Below are positions 50,255 through 61,880 of a stretch of DNA of 64,000 bases, piece after piece. The notes under the pieces are model-generated. The model was not told where the DNA came from. It saw nothing but the letters and a program-made list of their open reading frames with translations, and did no database searches. The position numbers and the translations under genes were made by a program. Source of the DNA: Bifidobacterium merycicum DSM 6492 (GTDB taxonomy: Bacteria > Actinomycetota > Actinomycetes > Actinomycetales > Bifidobacteriaceae); the NCBI RefSeq assembly GCF_900129045.1, contig NZ_FQTX01000001.1, positions 310,001 through 374,000 of the forward strand, given 5' to 3'. Position 1 is the stretch's first letter, and every line of letters begins with the position of its first letter.

Positions 50255-50812
50255 TCACACGCGTGCGCCGTCGTCGAAATAGTCGGTGCGCGTCTCGTTG
50301 AAACCCCTGTGCCGCGCGAGCAGGCCGGCGCCGCCGATGATGATGCAGATGCCGGCGATGACGCCGAGCACACCCGTATACGCGGGGAGGAACACGGAGA
50401 CGATGACGCCGAGGATGCCGGCGACCAGCAGAATCCAGAACAGCAGCTTCGCGCCGCCCACATGGCCGATCTTAGGATTCGGCGGTACGAAATCATCGCC
50501 GTAACGGTCCATCACATCATCGGTATCCAGCCAGCTGGAACCCGTGAAATCGCGCGGCCCACGCGCGGGACCGCTTTTCGCGAACGAATCCGCGGTCAGG
50601 TCGTCGACGCTGAGCAGCGCCTCCTTCTCCTTGCGCTGCGCATGCTTCTCGAAGCGTTTCGCGTTACGCGATGCGGCGACGTCGCTCAGATCATCCTGAT
50701 GTTCGGTCTCGAACGCCGCCCATGCGGCATCCAGATCGGCCGGTTTGTTTTCGTCATCCGGCATGTGCTTTGGCCGCTCGTCACCTGCATTGGTATTGTT
50801 AGGGTCAGTCAT
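50255..50812 (-). CDS. Conserved two-helix membrane protein of unknown function
   Basis: 185 residues. Residues 1-125 are cytosolic, highly charged and helical (for example AAFETEHQDDLSDVAASRNA). Two hydrophobic helices, AKLLFWILLVAGILGVIVSV and TGVLGVIAGICIIIGGAGLL, are followed by a short tail RHRGFNETRTDYFDDG. I recognise the arrangement from actinobacterial conserved membrane proteins but cannot name a function. ATG 50812 is 7 nt after a TACAGT box, a leaderless-type start. It is divergent from the acyltransferase gene with only 48 bp between starts. Confidence 0.75.
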   Translation of the reverse strand: MTDPNNTNAGDERPKHMPDDENKPADLDAAWAAFETEHQDDLSDVAASRNAKRFEKHAQRKEKEALLSVDDLTADSFAKSGPARGPRDFTGSSWLDTDDVMDRYGDDFVPPNPKIGHVGGAKLLFWILLVAGILGVIVSVFLPAYTGVLGVIAGICIIIGGAGLLARHRGFNETRTDYFDDGARV

Positions 50813-50819
50813 ATGTACC

Positions 50820-50825
50820 ACTGTA
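50820..50825 (-). promoter_or_regulatory. -10 box TACAGT, leaderless-type, membrane protein gene
   Basis: On the minus strand TACAGT ends 7 nt before ATG 50812. Confidence 0.55.
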
Positions 50826-50860
50826 AACCACGGTGGGCATCGAGTGGAAAGGAACGCCAG

Positions 50861-51604
50861 GTGCTGTATTGGTTTTTCGTGAACGGATTCGGTTCCATCG
50901 CACGTCATCGTCTCGGACCGACTGTCACCGGCCTGGAGAACATTCCCCGCGAGGGCGGCGCGATCATCGCGGCGAACCATCTGGCCGTCATCGACGACGC
51001 GCTGATTCCGATCACCTGCCCGCGTATGGTGCACTTCATGGGCAAGGCCGAATACTTCGAAGGCAAGGGCATCAAGGGACGCTTCAAGAAGTGGTGGTTC
51101 ACCTCCGTCGGCGTGTTCCCCGTGGACCGTTCCGGCGGCAACAAGTCGCTCGGCGCGTTGGAGCATGCGCGTGAGATCATCGAGGACGGTCATCTGTTCG
51201 GCATCCACATCGAAGGCACCCGCAGCCCGGACGGACGCCTGTACAAGGGGCATACCGGTGCCGCCCGTCTGGCGTTGGAAACCGGATGCCCGATCGTCCC
51301 CGTGGCGATCATCGGCTCCGACAAGCTGCAGCCCGTCGGCACGGTCATCCCGAAGAAGGGCAAGACCCAGGTGCTGTACGGCAAGCCGATCGCGGTGGAG
51401 AAGAAGGCCGCGGATGAGATCACGCACGACGATCTGCGCACGTTGACCGATAAGGTCAGCGCCGCGATCCAGAAGATGAGCGGTCAGGAATACGTGCCCG
51501 AATACGCGCAGAAGGTCAAGGCCCGCCTGAAGGAGGAAGCCGAGGCCAAGGCTGCTGCCGAAGCCGAAGCCGCCGCTCACGGGTCCGAAGAATCCGCCGA
51601 ATGA
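50861..51604 (+). CDS. plsC: 1-acyl-sn-glycerol-3-phosphate acyltransferase (PlsC family)
   Basis: 247-residue membrane-associated lysophospholipid acyltransferase. The catalytic NHLAVIDD (NHx4D) is at about 39, acceptor-binding GKAEYF follows at about 62, then VGVFPVDRSGG and FGIHIEGTRSPDG (EGTR-type motif) and PIVPVAIIGSDKL. A Glu/Ala/Lys-rich tail ends the protein. The start is GTG 50861, with AAAGGA 8 nt upstream; ATG starts farther upstream would read through the divergent promoter region. It makes phosphatidic acid for membrane lipids. A strong terminator follows. Confidence 0.9.
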   Translation: MLYWFFVNGFGSIARHRLGPTVTGLENIPREGGAIIAANHLAVIDDALIPITCPRMVHFMGKAEYFEGKGIKGRFKKWWFTSVGVFPVDRSGGNKSLGALEHAREIIEDGHLFGIHIEGTRSPDGRLYKGHTGAARLALETGCPIVPVAIIGSDKLQPVGTVIPKKGKTQVLYGKPIAVEKKAADEITHDDLRTLTDKVSAAIQKMSGQEYVPEYAQKVKARLKEEAEAKAAAEAEAAAHGSEESAE

Positions 51605-51643
51605 TTCGATGATCCGATGATCTGATGATCCGAATCCGATAAA

Positions 51644-51690
51644 CGCAAGTCGCCCGCCGCCGGAACAGTACCGGCGGCGGGCGACTTGCG
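51644..51690. terminator. Rho-independent terminator between plsC and the convergent kinase gene
   Basis: A perfect 20-bp stem CGCAAGTCGCCCGCCGCCGG with its complement, loop AACAGTA, then TTTTT on plus and AAA on the other flank. It lies 39 bp after plsC and 33 bp before the end of the convergent gene, so it may work in both directions. Confidence 0.9.
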
Positions 51691-51723
51691 TTTTTGACGT
51701 GGGAACATGCCCGGCATCGTGCG

Positions 51724-53868
<2,145 letters not shown>

Positions 53869-53927
53869 GCTTATCGTCAAATCCTTGGTGAAATGGGAAT
53901 CCATACGGCGTTGTTCTGGCAATCAGT

Positions 53928-55007
53928 TTAGTGGCTGGTGATGTCGGGAACGAAACGCGCACACGCCTCGGTGAGCCTGTTTTCGCCCTGTTCGGGCAAC
54001 CTGCAGTCGCGTATCGCCTGCAGGGCGCGATCCCACAGATCCTCGATGCGACGATGCGACCGGTCGACCGCGCCGGTGGAGGAGAACAGGTCGATGGCTC
54101 TGCGCACGTCGGATTCGTCGCGTGACGGCGCCTCGAACATGGCGATGAGCTCGCCTTGCTCGGACGGGGAGGCGGCGGCGATGGCATCGGCCAGCAGCAC
54201 GGTGCGCTTGCCTTCGCGGATATCGCCGCCGACGGGTTTGCCGGTGGCTCGGCTCGAACCGATCACGTCGATGAGATCATCCTCCAACTGGAAGGCGAGG
54301 CCAAGCGGTTCGCCGATGGACAATGCGCGGGCGCGGGCGTTCCCCGGATCCAGGCCGCAGCCCAACAGTGCCAGTTCGATGGGGGCGATGGTGGTGTAAC
54401 TGGCGGTTTTCCAACGGAACACGTTCAACGAGGCGGTGGCCAACGCCTCGGCATCCCGCAACGGCGCCTGTTCGACGGCGAGATCGAGGATCTGCCCGAT
54501 TTCCACCTCGCGCTGCATGTTCAGGAACGCGGAGGTCATCGCGGTGCCGTTCGGCATATGGTCGGCGGCACCATTGGCGATATCGATACACACCGTGGCC
54601 AGCAGATCGCCCAGCATAAGGCCCAAGCCCCTGCCGATGGCGGCGCTGCCAGTATCCTGCTCCAATGCGCGATGGGCGCTCGGCTTGCCGCGGCGCAGAT
54701 CGGAATCGTCGATGATGTCATCATGCACCAGCGCCGCCGTCTGGAAGACTTCAAGGGCGCAGGCGACATCGAGCATGGCGCTGCGGGCGGCGGTTTCACC
54801 GCCGAACGCAGCGTAGGCCGCAAGCATCAGCAGCGCTCGCAGGCGTTTGCCGCCTTCGCTGCTGGACACCGCCTGATGGGTCACCGCGTCCATGACATTG
54901 CGGCATGCTTCGGGCATCGCGGCATCCTTGGGCATGGCGGACCAAGACCTCACCAAGGAGACGATGCGTGGCTCGATTTTCGAACGGTCGACGTCGGTTA
55001 TGCACAT
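53928..55007 (-). CDS. idsA: Polyprenyl diphosphate synthase (IdsA type)
   Basis: 359-residue trans-prenyltransferase making FPP/GGPP-length precursors for polyprenyl lipids. The two Asp-rich motifs are LVHDDIIDDSDLRRG (first DDxxD region, about 95) and FQLEDDLIDVIG (about 237); the substrate segment GGKRLRALLMLAA is near 53. ATG 55007 is 7 nt after a TACCTT box. The pknB gene begins 60 bp or less downstream, so the two are likely cotranscribed. Chain length cannot be set from motifs alone. Confidence 0.9.
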   Translation of the reverse strand: MCITDVDRSKIEPRIVSLVRSWSAMPKDAAMPEACRNVMDAVTHQAVSSSEGGKRLRALLMLAAYAAFGGETAARSAMLDVACALEVFQTAALVHDDIIDDSDLRRGKPSAHRALEQDTGSAAIGRGLGLMLGDLLATVCIDIANGAADHMPNGTAMTSAFLNMQREVEIGQILDLAVEQAPLRDAEALATASLNVFRWKTASYTTIAPIELALLGCGLDPGNARARALSIGEPLGLAFQLEDDLIDVIGSSRATGKPVGGDIREGKRTVLLADAIAAASPSEQGELIAMFEAPSRDESDVRRAIDLFSSTGAVDRSHRRIEDLWDRALQAIRDCRLPEQGENRLTEACARFVPDITSH

Positions 55008-55014
55008 AGCTTCT

Positions 55015-55020
55015 AAGGTA
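55015..55020 (-). promoter_or_regulatory. -10 box TACCTT, leaderless-type, idsA
   Basis: On the minus strand TACCTT ends 7 nt before ATG 55007; no Shine-Dalgarno sequence is seen. Confidence 0.45.
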
Positions 55021-55185
55021 TCCTCATCGCACTACGAATCACGGAATCCAATGTTTCCAAGGCCTCGCCGCGTGTCGACCACAACCCCTCATCCGGCGTG
55101 CGCACGGCTTGGCGAACGGCCATACTGTATGGATGCCATCGCACGGGGCGGTGGCGTGACGGATGACATCAAGGAGGATGATCCC

Positions 55186-56043
55186 ATGAAGGAACGAATG
55201 GAAACGGCCAGATGCATGGTCTGCGGTTGCGATGACGGGCTTGGCGGGGCGAACGGGCTTGGCGGGGCGAACGGACTCGGCGGAGCGGGGGCGCGTGACG
55301 CATGCGGTGCGCACGATGCGCGCGGCGCGCACGACCTACGTGACGATTTCGCGTGCGGGTACGGCGCCTGTGGGGGTGGCCATGCCGGCGAAACCCATGG
55401 TTGCGCCCATGATGACGATCCGGTCGCATTCGCGGAGTTCCTCGATACGTTGGAACCGGTGGGCGAAAGCGTGGCCGACGATCTGCTTAATCGGCTGCGC
55501 GAGGACAGGCGCAGGTACGGTCCGCGCCGCGCTGACGGCGAGTGGATGGAGGAGCCGATGCGCGTATGGCTGGATTGCCTTGACAAGGGAAACTCGGAAC
55601 TCGGCATGAAGGCGATGCTTCCGCTGGCGGTCGGCATCAACGAGGTGCTGTCGATGAGGGATGCGCTGATCATCTCGGTCATCGCCGAACAGGGGACGTG
55701 CGACCGGGACATGCTGATGGATATTGTGAGAACCCCGCATGCCAAGCAGGTGGTGACCGTCGTGCACAAGGTGCTGTCCGAGGCGTTCGATGACCGTGAC
55801 GGTCCGGATCGTGACCGTTGCCGGACCGCGTTGCGCATGCTCGCCTCCATGGCCCGGGTGATGCCCGAACGTATGAGGGTGCAGCCGCTGGCGGTCATCT
55901 CCTATGTAATGTGGTGGACGGGTGATTGCAGGGCCGAGGATTACGCGTTGAGCAGCCTGTCCATCGACGGGGATTGCTCACTCGCCGCGATCGTGCTGAA
56001 ATCGGTGCGCAACGGTATGCATCCCGCCTGCTGCGGAGGCTGA
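55186..56043 (+). CDS. DUF4192-like protein with Gly/His/Cys-rich N terminus
   Basis: 285 residues. Residues about 10-85 are low complexity: CMVCGC, three GLGGAN-type repeats (DNA repeat of 18 bp at about 55237-55290), then CGAHDARGAHD and several Cys/His, which might bind metal. The rest looks like DUF4192, an actinobacterial family of unknown function: DPVAFAEFLDTLEPV, ALIISVIAEQGTCDRD and PLAVISYVMWWTGDCRAEDY, where the WWTGD segment is typical. AAGGAGG is 6-8 nt before ATG 55186. It stands between idsA (divergent) and sigA, with about 220 bp to sigA. Confidence 0.72.
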   Translation: MKERMETARCMVCGCDDGLGGANGLGGANGLGGAGARDACGAHDARGAHDLRDDFACGYGACGGGHAGETHGCAHDDDPVAFAEFLDTLEPVGESVADDLLNRLREDRRRYGPRRADGEWMEEPMRVWLDCLDKGNSELGMKAMLPLAVGINEVLSMRDALIISVIAEQGTCDRDMLMDIVRTPHAKQVVTVVHKVLSEAFDDRDGPDRDRCRTALRMLASMARVMPERMRVQPLAVISYVMWWTGDCRAEDYALSSLSIDGDCSLAAIVLKSVRNGMHPACCGG

Positions 56044-56192
56044 TGGCTTTTGCCGCGTCACGTCTTGCGACTTGGCCGGCCCGGTTTGCGTGGTGTGGTT
56101 TCACGGCCCGTATTACGGTCGCGGATATGGACTTTCCCATGTCTTCGGGAATAATCGTCCCTATCAGGTGGTTAACTCACATAGTTGACGAT

Positions 56193-56220
56193 TTGCCCTT
56201 GCCAGAAGTGCGCCTATATG
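56193..56220 (+). promoter_or_regulatory. Possible sigA promoter
   Basis: TTGCCC (56193-56198) and TATATG (56215-56220) are 16 bp apart, 40 nt before the start codon. TTGACG at 56185-56190 is a nearby but badly spaced alternative. Confidence 0.4.
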
Positions 56221-56260
56221 GTATACGCGGCGGGGTGAGCATTCCGCGAGGAGGGATAGT

Positions 56261-57706
56261 TTGGCTACCAAGAGCACAGCGGCCGCTGAGAACACCGAAC
56301 AGGTACAGGACGAGGCTCAGGCCGTTTCCGCCAAAAAAGCCAGTGCCACGCGCAAGACTGCCGCGGCTAAGAAGACCGCGGCTAAGAAGACCGCCAAGTC
56401 TGGCGAAGGAACGGGCAGTGTCAGGAAGAAGTCCGCTGCCACCAAGAGCACGAAGAACTCCAAGACCAAGAAGAGGTCCGAGGAGGATCTTGACGAAGTC
56501 GACGAGTTCGATGAGGACGCCGATCTGGACAATGCCAAGGACGAGGACCTTGACGTTGATGATGTGGACGATCTCGACGGCATCAACGGCGAGTCGGACG
56601 ATGACGATGACGACTACGACGACGATGATGACGACGACGATGAGGAGGACGATAAGTCCGATGCCCCGGACATCAGCAAGCAGAAGGGCGCGTTCGTCGT
56701 CAGCGATGACGATGACGACGACGAGGACGTGAAGCCTCGCCGTCGCCGCGGCAAGATCGGCAACCCGAAGCGCCGCGTCGTCACCGCCGGTGCCACCGCC
56801 GACCCGGTGAAAGATTATCTCAAGCAGATCGGCCGTGTCAGCCTGCTGAACGCCGAACAGGAAGTCGACCTATCCGAGCGCATCGAGGCCGGCCTGTACG
56901 CCCAGCATCTGCTGGATACCGAAGGCGACACGATGGACTTCAAGCGTAAGCGCGAGCTCAAGTGGGCGGCCAACGATGGCAAGAAGGCCAAGGACCACCT
57001 GCTGGAGGCCAATCTTCGACTGGTGGTGTCGCTGGCCAAGCGCTACACCGGCCGTGGCATGCTGTTCCTCGATCTGATCCAGGAAGGCAACCTGGGCCTG
57101 ATTCGCGCCGTCGAGAAGTTCGACTGGAAGAAGGGCTTCAAGTTCTCCACCTATGCCACATGGTGGATCCGTCAGGCCATCACCCGAGCCATGGCCGATC
57201 AGGCTCGCACCATTCGTGTGCCTGTGCACATGGTCGAGGTCATCAACAAGCTGTCGCGTGTGCAGCGTCAGATGCTGCAGGATCTTGGCCGCGAACCCAC
57301 GCCTGATGAGCTGGCGCGTGAGCTGGATATGCCGGTCGAGAAGGTGCAGGAGGTGCAGAAGTACGGTCGTGAGCCGATTTCGCTGCACACCCCGCTCGGC
57401 GAGGACGGCGATTCCGAGTTCGGCGATCTGATTGAGGATACCGACGCCATCGCCCCGTCCGACGCCGTGGCTTTCTCGCTGCTGCAGGACCAGTTCAAGC
57501 AGGTGCTTGAGACGCTGTCGCCGCGCGAATCCGGTGTGATCAAGATGCGTTACGGCCTGGAGGACGGCCAGCCGAAGACGCTGGACGATATCGGCCGCGT
57601 GTACGGCGTGACCCGCGAGCGTATCCGCCAGATCGAGTCGAAGACCATGTCGAAGCTGCGCCACCCGTCCCGTTCGCAGACGCTGCGCGACTTCCTCGAT
57701 CAGTGA
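56261..57706 (+). CDS. sigA: Primary RNA polymerase sigma factor (RpoD/SigA)
   Basis: 481-residue housekeeping sigma factor. The first 170 residues are Lys/Ala-rich, then strongly acidic (a run of mostly Asp at about 110-145), replacing a classical region 1.1. Region 1.2 begins [20 protein letters not shown]; region 2 has [20 protein letters not shown] and [12 protein letters not shown] (-10 recognition); region 3 has [20 protein letters not shown]; region 4.2 has [12 protein letters not shown]. The start is TTG 56261, strongly supported by GAGGAGGG 7 nt upstream. A rho-independent terminator follows immediately. Confidence 0.95.
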   Translation: MATKSTAAAENTEQVQDEAQAVSAKKASATRKTAAAKKTAAKKTAKSGEGTGSVRKKSAATKSTKNSKTKKRSEEDLDEVDEFDEDADLDNAKDEDLDVDDVDDLDGINGESDDDDDDYDDDDDDDDEEDDKSDAPDISKQKGAFVVSDDDDDDEDVKPRRRRGKIGNPKRRVVTAGATADPVKDYLKQIGRVSLLNAEQEVDLSERIEAGLYAQHLLDTEGDTMDFKRKRELKWAANDGKKAKDHLLEANLRLVVSLAKRYTGRGMLFLDLIQEGNLGLIRAVEKFDWKKGFKFSTYATWWIRQAITRAMADQARTIRVPVHMVEVINKLSRVQRQMLQDLGREPTPDELARELDMPVEKVQEVQKYGREPISLHTPLGEDGDSEFGDLIEDTDAIAPSDAVAFSLLQDQFKQVLETLSPRESGVIKMRYGLEDGQPKTLDDIGRVYGVTRERIRQIESKTMSKLRHPSRSQTLRDFLDQ

Positions 57707-57713
57707 TGACGTT

Positions 57714-57742
57714 GCTTCCCCGAGGCCAAGCCTTGGGGAAGC
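57714..57742 (+). terminator. Rho-independent terminator of sigA
   Basis: GCTTCCCCGAGGC / GCCTTGGGGAAGC, a 13-bp stem with one G-T pair and loop CAA, followed by TTTTT. It starts 7 bp after the sigA stop. Confidence 0.9.
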
Positions 57743-57782
57743 TTTTTGTCACGTCAAGGTAGGTAATTAGTGGAAGAGGCAC

Positions 57783-60131
57783 ATGGCTAAAGAGGAATAC
57801 GGCGCGAAGGATCTCGCCGTTCTTGAAGGGCTCGACGCGGTGCGCAAGCGTCCGGGCATGTATATCGGCACCACGGATTCGCAGGGCCTGATGCACTGTC
57901 TGTGGGAGATTATCGACAACTCCGTGGATGAGGCTCTGGCGGGATTTTGCAACAGGATCATCGTCACCCTGCATGCGGACGGTTCGATCTCCGTGGACGA
58001 CAACGGCCGAGGCATCCCCGTCGACAAGGAACCCAAAACCAAGCTGTCCGGCGTGGAGGTCGTACTGACCAAACTGCATGCCGGCGCGAAGTTCGGCAAC
58101 TCCTCGTACAACGCGGTGGGCGGCCTGCATGGCGTCGGCTCGTCCGTCGTCAACGCGTTGAGCTCCCGTCTCGACGTGGAGGTCGACCGTGACGGCAAAA
58201 CCTATCATATGGCGTTCCATCAGGGTCATCCCGGCGTCTATACCGATGCCGATCCCGAGCATCCCTCTCCTGATTCCCCGTTCAAACGCACCCGCAAGAA
58301 CAGACCCACCGAACTCGACATCATCGGCAAGGTGCCGGCGAAGCGTACCGGTACGCGCATCCGCTACTGGGCCGATCCGGAGATCTTCAACAAGACCGCG
58401 GAATTCTCATACGAGCAGCTCGTCGACCGTGTACGCCAGACCAGCTTCCTGGTTCCCGGACTGAAAATCACCGTGATTGACGAGAACATTCCCGAAACGC
58501 GGGAATCGGGCGACGCGGCTTCCGAATCGGAAACGAACGGCGCGAACGATACGGTCGCGCAGCCGGTTTTGGGCTCAGCCGACGAGGCTGCTGTGGCCGG
58601 AACCGCGGCGGCGTCGGATACCGCCGATGCGCAGTCGCAGCCCACCACGGGGGAGAAGGCGGACGGCGAACAGTCGGACGAGGACCTCACCCTCACCGGA
58701 TCGGATGTCATCGAGGACGGCGCGTTCGGCGCCCAGCCCGACCACCCGCGCGTGGCCGAATTCCTTCACGCCGGCGGCGTCAAGGACTTCGTGGACTACC
58801 TGTCCAAGGGCGAGCCGGTCAGCGACATCTGGCGTATCCAGGGCGAAGGCACGTACGAGGAGGAGACGCAGGCGGTCGGCGCGAACGGCGAACTGCATGC
58901 GGAGAAGATCACGCGCACCTGCGGTGTCGACATCGCGCTGCGCTGGGTGAACGGCTACGACACGGTGATGCGCAGCTTCGTCAACATCATCGAGACGCCG
59001 GGCGGCGGCATGCACGTCGACGGCCTGATGAACTCCGTCACCAGGCAGGTACGCAAGGCCGTCGAGGCGAACGCGCGCAAACTCAAGGTGAATCTCAAGG
59101 ACTCCAACATGAAGGTCGAGCGCGACGACATCATGGCCGGTTTGGTCGCTGTGGTCACCGTGCGTATCGCCGAACCGCAGTTCCAGGGGCAGACGAAGGA
59201 CGTGCTCGGCACCGCGCAGGTCAAGCCGATCGTCACGCGCATGTCCGACAAACAGTTCGGCGAGATGATCACCGGTTCCAAGCGCGGCTACAAGGAACAG
59301 TCCGGGCGCGTGCTGGAGAAGATCGTCGGCGAAATGCACGCCCGCGTGCAATCCCGCAAGGCGAAGGAGGTCACGCGCCGCAAGAACGCGCTGGAATCCG
59401 CATCCATGCCGGCCAAACTGTCCGACTGCCAGCCAGGCAATGATGATGTGGCCGAACTGTTCATCGTGGAGGGCGATTCCGCACTCGGCACCGCCAAAGC
59501 CGCACGAAACGCCGGATTCCAGGCGCTGCTGCCGATCCGAGGCAAGATCCTCAACGTGCAGAAGGCGTCGATCACGCAGATGCTGTCGAACAAGGAATGC
59601 GCGGCCATCATCCAGGTGGTGGGCGCCGGTTCCGGCCAAAGCTTCGACATCGAGCAGTCGCGCTACCACAAGGTCATCATGATGACCGATGCCGATGTGG
59701 ATGGCGCCCATATCCGTATTCTGCTGCTCACCCTGTTCTACCGGTATATGCGCCCGCTCATCGAGCATGGCTACGTGTATGCGGCTGTGCCGCCGCTGCA
59801 TCGCATCGCGTTGACCGGTTCGCATAAGGGCGAGTTCATCTACACGTATTCCGATGATGAGCTTGCCGGCAAGCTGGCCGAGCTTGATCGCAAGCACATC
59901 GGGTACAACGACGACATCCAGCGTTACAAGGGTTTGGGCGAGATGGATGCCGATCAGCTGGCGGACACCACCATGGACCCGCGTACACGCATGCTGCGTC
60001 GTATCCGCATGGAGGACGCCGAGCAGGCCAGTCAAATCTTCAGCCTGCTGATGGGCGACGACGTGCCGCCGCGCAAGGCGTTCATCGTCGAGAACGCGGA
60101 TGATTTCGACCGTTCCAAGATCGACACCTGA
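57783..60131 (+). CDS. parE: DNA topoisomerase IV subunit B (actinobacterial ParE)
   Basis: 782-residue ATPase subunit of a type IIA topoisomerase. The GHKL ATPase shows DNSVDEAL (about 46), DDNGRGIPVD and VGGLHGVGSSVVNALS; the Toprim domain shows VEGDSALGTAKAARN (about 562), PIRGKILNVQKAS and MMTDADVDGAHI. EGDSALG with RGKILNVQKAS and the C-terminal end resemble actinobacterial ParE rather than GyrB. A low-complexity Ala/Asp/Glu/Thr-rich insertion of about 80 residues lies at 236-319 at the ATPase/transducer border. ATG 57783 is preceded by GGAAGAGGCAC. It is 40 bp after the sigA terminator. Confidence 0.93.
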   Translation: MAKEEYGAKDLAVLEGLDAVRKRPGMYIGTTDSQGLMHCLWEIIDNSVDEALAGFCNRIIVTLHADGSISVDDNGRGIPVDKEPKTKLSGVEVVLTKLHAGAKFGNSSYNAVGGLHGVGSSVVNALSSRLDVEVDRDGKTYHMAFHQGHPGVYTDADPEHPSPDSPFKRTRKNRPTELDIIGKVPAKRTGTRIRYWADPEIFNKTAEFSYEQLVDRVRQTSFLVPGLKITVIDENIPETRESGDAASESETNGANDTVAQPVLGSADEAAVAGTAAASDTADAQSQPTTGEKADGEQSDEDLTLTGSDVIEDGAFGAQPDHPRVAEFLHAGGVKDFVDYLSKGEPVSDIWRIQGEGTYEEETQAVGANGELHAEKITRTCGVDIALRWVNGYDTVMRSFVNIIETPGGGMHVDGLMNSVTRQVRKAVEANARKLKVNLKDSNMKVERDDIMAGLVAVVTVRIAEPQFQGQTKDVLGTAQVKPIVTRMSDKQFGEMITGSKRGYKEQSGRVLEKIVGEMHARVQSRKAKEVTRRKNALESASMPAKLSDCQPGNDDVAELFIVEGDSALGTAKAARNAGFQALLPIRGKILNVQKASITQMLSNKECAAIIQVVGAGSGQSFDIEQSRYHKVIMMTDADVDGAHIRILLLTLFYRYMRPLIEHGYVYAAVPPLHRIALTGSHKGEFIYTYSDDELAGKLAELDRKHIGYNDDIQRYKGLGEMDADQLADTTMDPRTRMLRRIRMEDAEQASQIFSLLMGDDVPPRKAFIVENADDFDRSKIDT

Positions 60132-60149
60132 TCGGCGTTTTGCCGATTC

Positions 60150-60215
60150 AACCGTGCGGGGTCGTGCGCATGTGGTCCGTTCGTTTGGGCCGCGCGTGCA
60201 CGGCCCCGCACGGTT
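60150..60215 (+). terminator. Terminator hairpin after parE
   Basis: AACCGTGCGGGGTCGTGC and the downstream complement form a long stem with one G-T pair and a large loop, ending in GGTTATAAG. It starts 18 bp after parE and can serve the convergent gene too. Confidence 0.65.
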
Positions 60216-60296
60216 ATAAGCGGTTGATCCGTGGCTAATCTACAGTCGGTCTACAGCTGTTTTGCGGTTGTCTTGCGGCTGGCCCATCCGCGCGGG

Positions 60297-61571
60297 TCAA
60301 TCCCGGCGTTCCCTCCACAGGTTGAGTTTGTACCGGGTGATGTCGGTGTTCGGATCGAACTCGTCGTCCAGCCGTTCGCGGTACATTGCGATAAGCTCGT
60401 CGCGTCTTCCTAACGCTTCCAACGCGGCCTCGCGCATCGTTTCCCACTCGTAGGGGACGATATCTTCCGGGAACATCACGGTGCACTGGTTCGGATTGTC
60501 GCGTTCCACCAGATCGACGAAATCGATGAGATCGGTCCACCGTTCGGCGTCGACGAGACGGGCCGCATAGGTGTCGGCGAGCGGTTCGACCGTGTGATGC
60601 TCGCAGAGGAACCTGTCCGCTGCCGTCGCATCGCCGCTGATGCGCATGAGATCGTGGCGCAGGAACTGGATGGCGTGATCGAACTGGTGCCGTGCGCTTT
60701 CGGCGAGCTCGCGTTCCGTCAGCAGCGTTGGGTCGAGCGAGGCGAGGTTGGCGAGGTCGTCGGCGCTCAGGTTCTTATGAGGCTCGTCGACCCCTTTGCC
60801 CATTTCGTTCGCCTTATTCGCTTCGTTCGCTTCGTTCCCGGACGCGTGCTTGATGAGCTCATCCATCGCCGCCGTCGCCGCGGTCAGCGCGTCATAGGCG
60901 AACATACGGGTGTCGTCCCATTGCGCGAACGACAGACCGCAGGACAGCAGCTCCACCATTTGCATGGCATTCAGGCGGAATTCATCGTTGCAGGCGACCC
61001 TCGTGATCGTGCGCAACGCCTGCTCGCCGGTCATCGGGTCGGCATTGCAAGCCACGGCATCCATGTAGACGCGCACGCTTTGGACCAGATCCTTGAGATA
61101 GTCGAAGCCCTCATTGTCGCGATCGGCCACGTTGCCGACGAATCTCGCGGTCATTTCCAACGCCTTGGCGAGATTGGCCACGGCATCCGCCCAGCGCGTG
61201 CTGGCCAAGGCGTTGCCGACCACCGCGTCCACTCCGGACAACGCCTGCGAATCGAGGTGGAAGGTGGGCATGTCGCTGCGTGGCATTTCCACGCCGTTCT
61301 CGGTGCGTTCGGCCGTGGGCACGATGGCGGCGATGGAATCGAAATACCACTGCATGGGCATGCCGATGACGGTGTCCGCGTCGGTGAGTGGGGCGACGGG
61401 TGCATCGTTGCGGTTCTGCTCGTCCTGCTGCGAGGCTTCGCGGATCAGATGGTTCCACAGGATCGTCGGCCCATCGAACTCGCCTGATCGCAGCCAGCCG
61501 TTGTTGACGTAGTCGGTGAGCTCCTCGACCTCGCGTCGCGTATCGATCCGTTCATGTGGTGCGTCGACCAT
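60297..61571 (-). CDS. Unrecognised cytosolic helical protein
   Basis: 424 residues from ATG 61571, chosen because GAGGAAGG sits 6 nt upstream; ATG 61577 would leave no spacer. I do not recognise the family. It has no signal peptide or membrane helix, is acidic, and looks all-helical, with VGNALASTRWADAVANLAKA and ALEALGRRDELIAMYRERLD recalling TPR-like helical pairs. A low-complexity segment EANEANKANE lies near residue 250. It is convergent with parE and divergent from the protease gene. Confidence 0.65.
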   Translation of the reverse strand: MVDAPHERIDTRREVEELTDYVNNGWLRSGEFDGPTILWNHLIREASQQDEQNRNDAPVAPLTDADTVIGMPMQWYFDSIAAIVPTAERTENGVEMPRSDMPTFHLDSQALSGVDAVVGNALASTRWADAVANLAKALEMTARFVGNVADRDNEGFDYLKDLVQSVRVYMDAVACNADPMTGEQALRTITRVACNDEFRLNAMQMVELLSCGLSFAQWDDTRMFAYDALTAATAAMDELIKHASGNEANEANKANEMGKGVDEPHKNLSADDLANLASLDPTLLTERELAESARHQFDHAIQFLRHDLMRISGDATAADRFLCEHHTVEPLADTYAARLVDAERWTDLIDFVDLVERDNPNQCTVMFPEDIVPYEWETMREAALEALGRRDELIAMYRERLDDEFDPNTDITRYKLNLWRERRD

Positions 61572-61727
61572 GATCATCCTTCCTCTCGCACAGGTAAGGC
61601 TACAACCTGCGTTGGTCCGACCTGCGCGATGGATGCGGATGAGTGTATTCGCGTGGTTTTCCTATCCTCCGCAAGGATGAGATTCGCTTTCGGCAAATCA
61701 TCCTTAAAAACGACAAAAAGGTTCGAA

Positions 61728-61850
61728 ATGTCGAATATCATAGTTTACGTAGTCATGTGGTTCGCAGTGATCGCAAGACAGGAAAGAGGCCGGCGAGGCA
61801 GGGAAAATTCAAAGTTCTCTCATCTCCTTTGGCTGAATGCCCTACCGTAG
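61728..61850 (+). CDS. Possible 40-residue small membrane peptide
   Basis: Starts ATG 61728 with AAAAAGG 6-7 nt upstream and ends at TAG. The N-terminal half is hydrophobic (SNIIVYVVMWFAVIA) and the rest is basic (RQERGRRGRENSK) before SHLLWLNALP. This hydrophobic-then-basic layout is seen in small membrane peptides and type I toxins. A strong hairpin 31 bp downstream would end its transcript. The frame is open upstream and might be chance, so evidence is modest. The base composition of the first codons is more AT-rich than the neighbours. Confidence 0.3.
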   Translation: MSNIIVYVVMWFAVIARQERGRRGRENSKFSHLLWLNALP

Positions 61851-61880
61851 CCGGTCTCTTTCCGCTTCTTTTTCCCTCAA

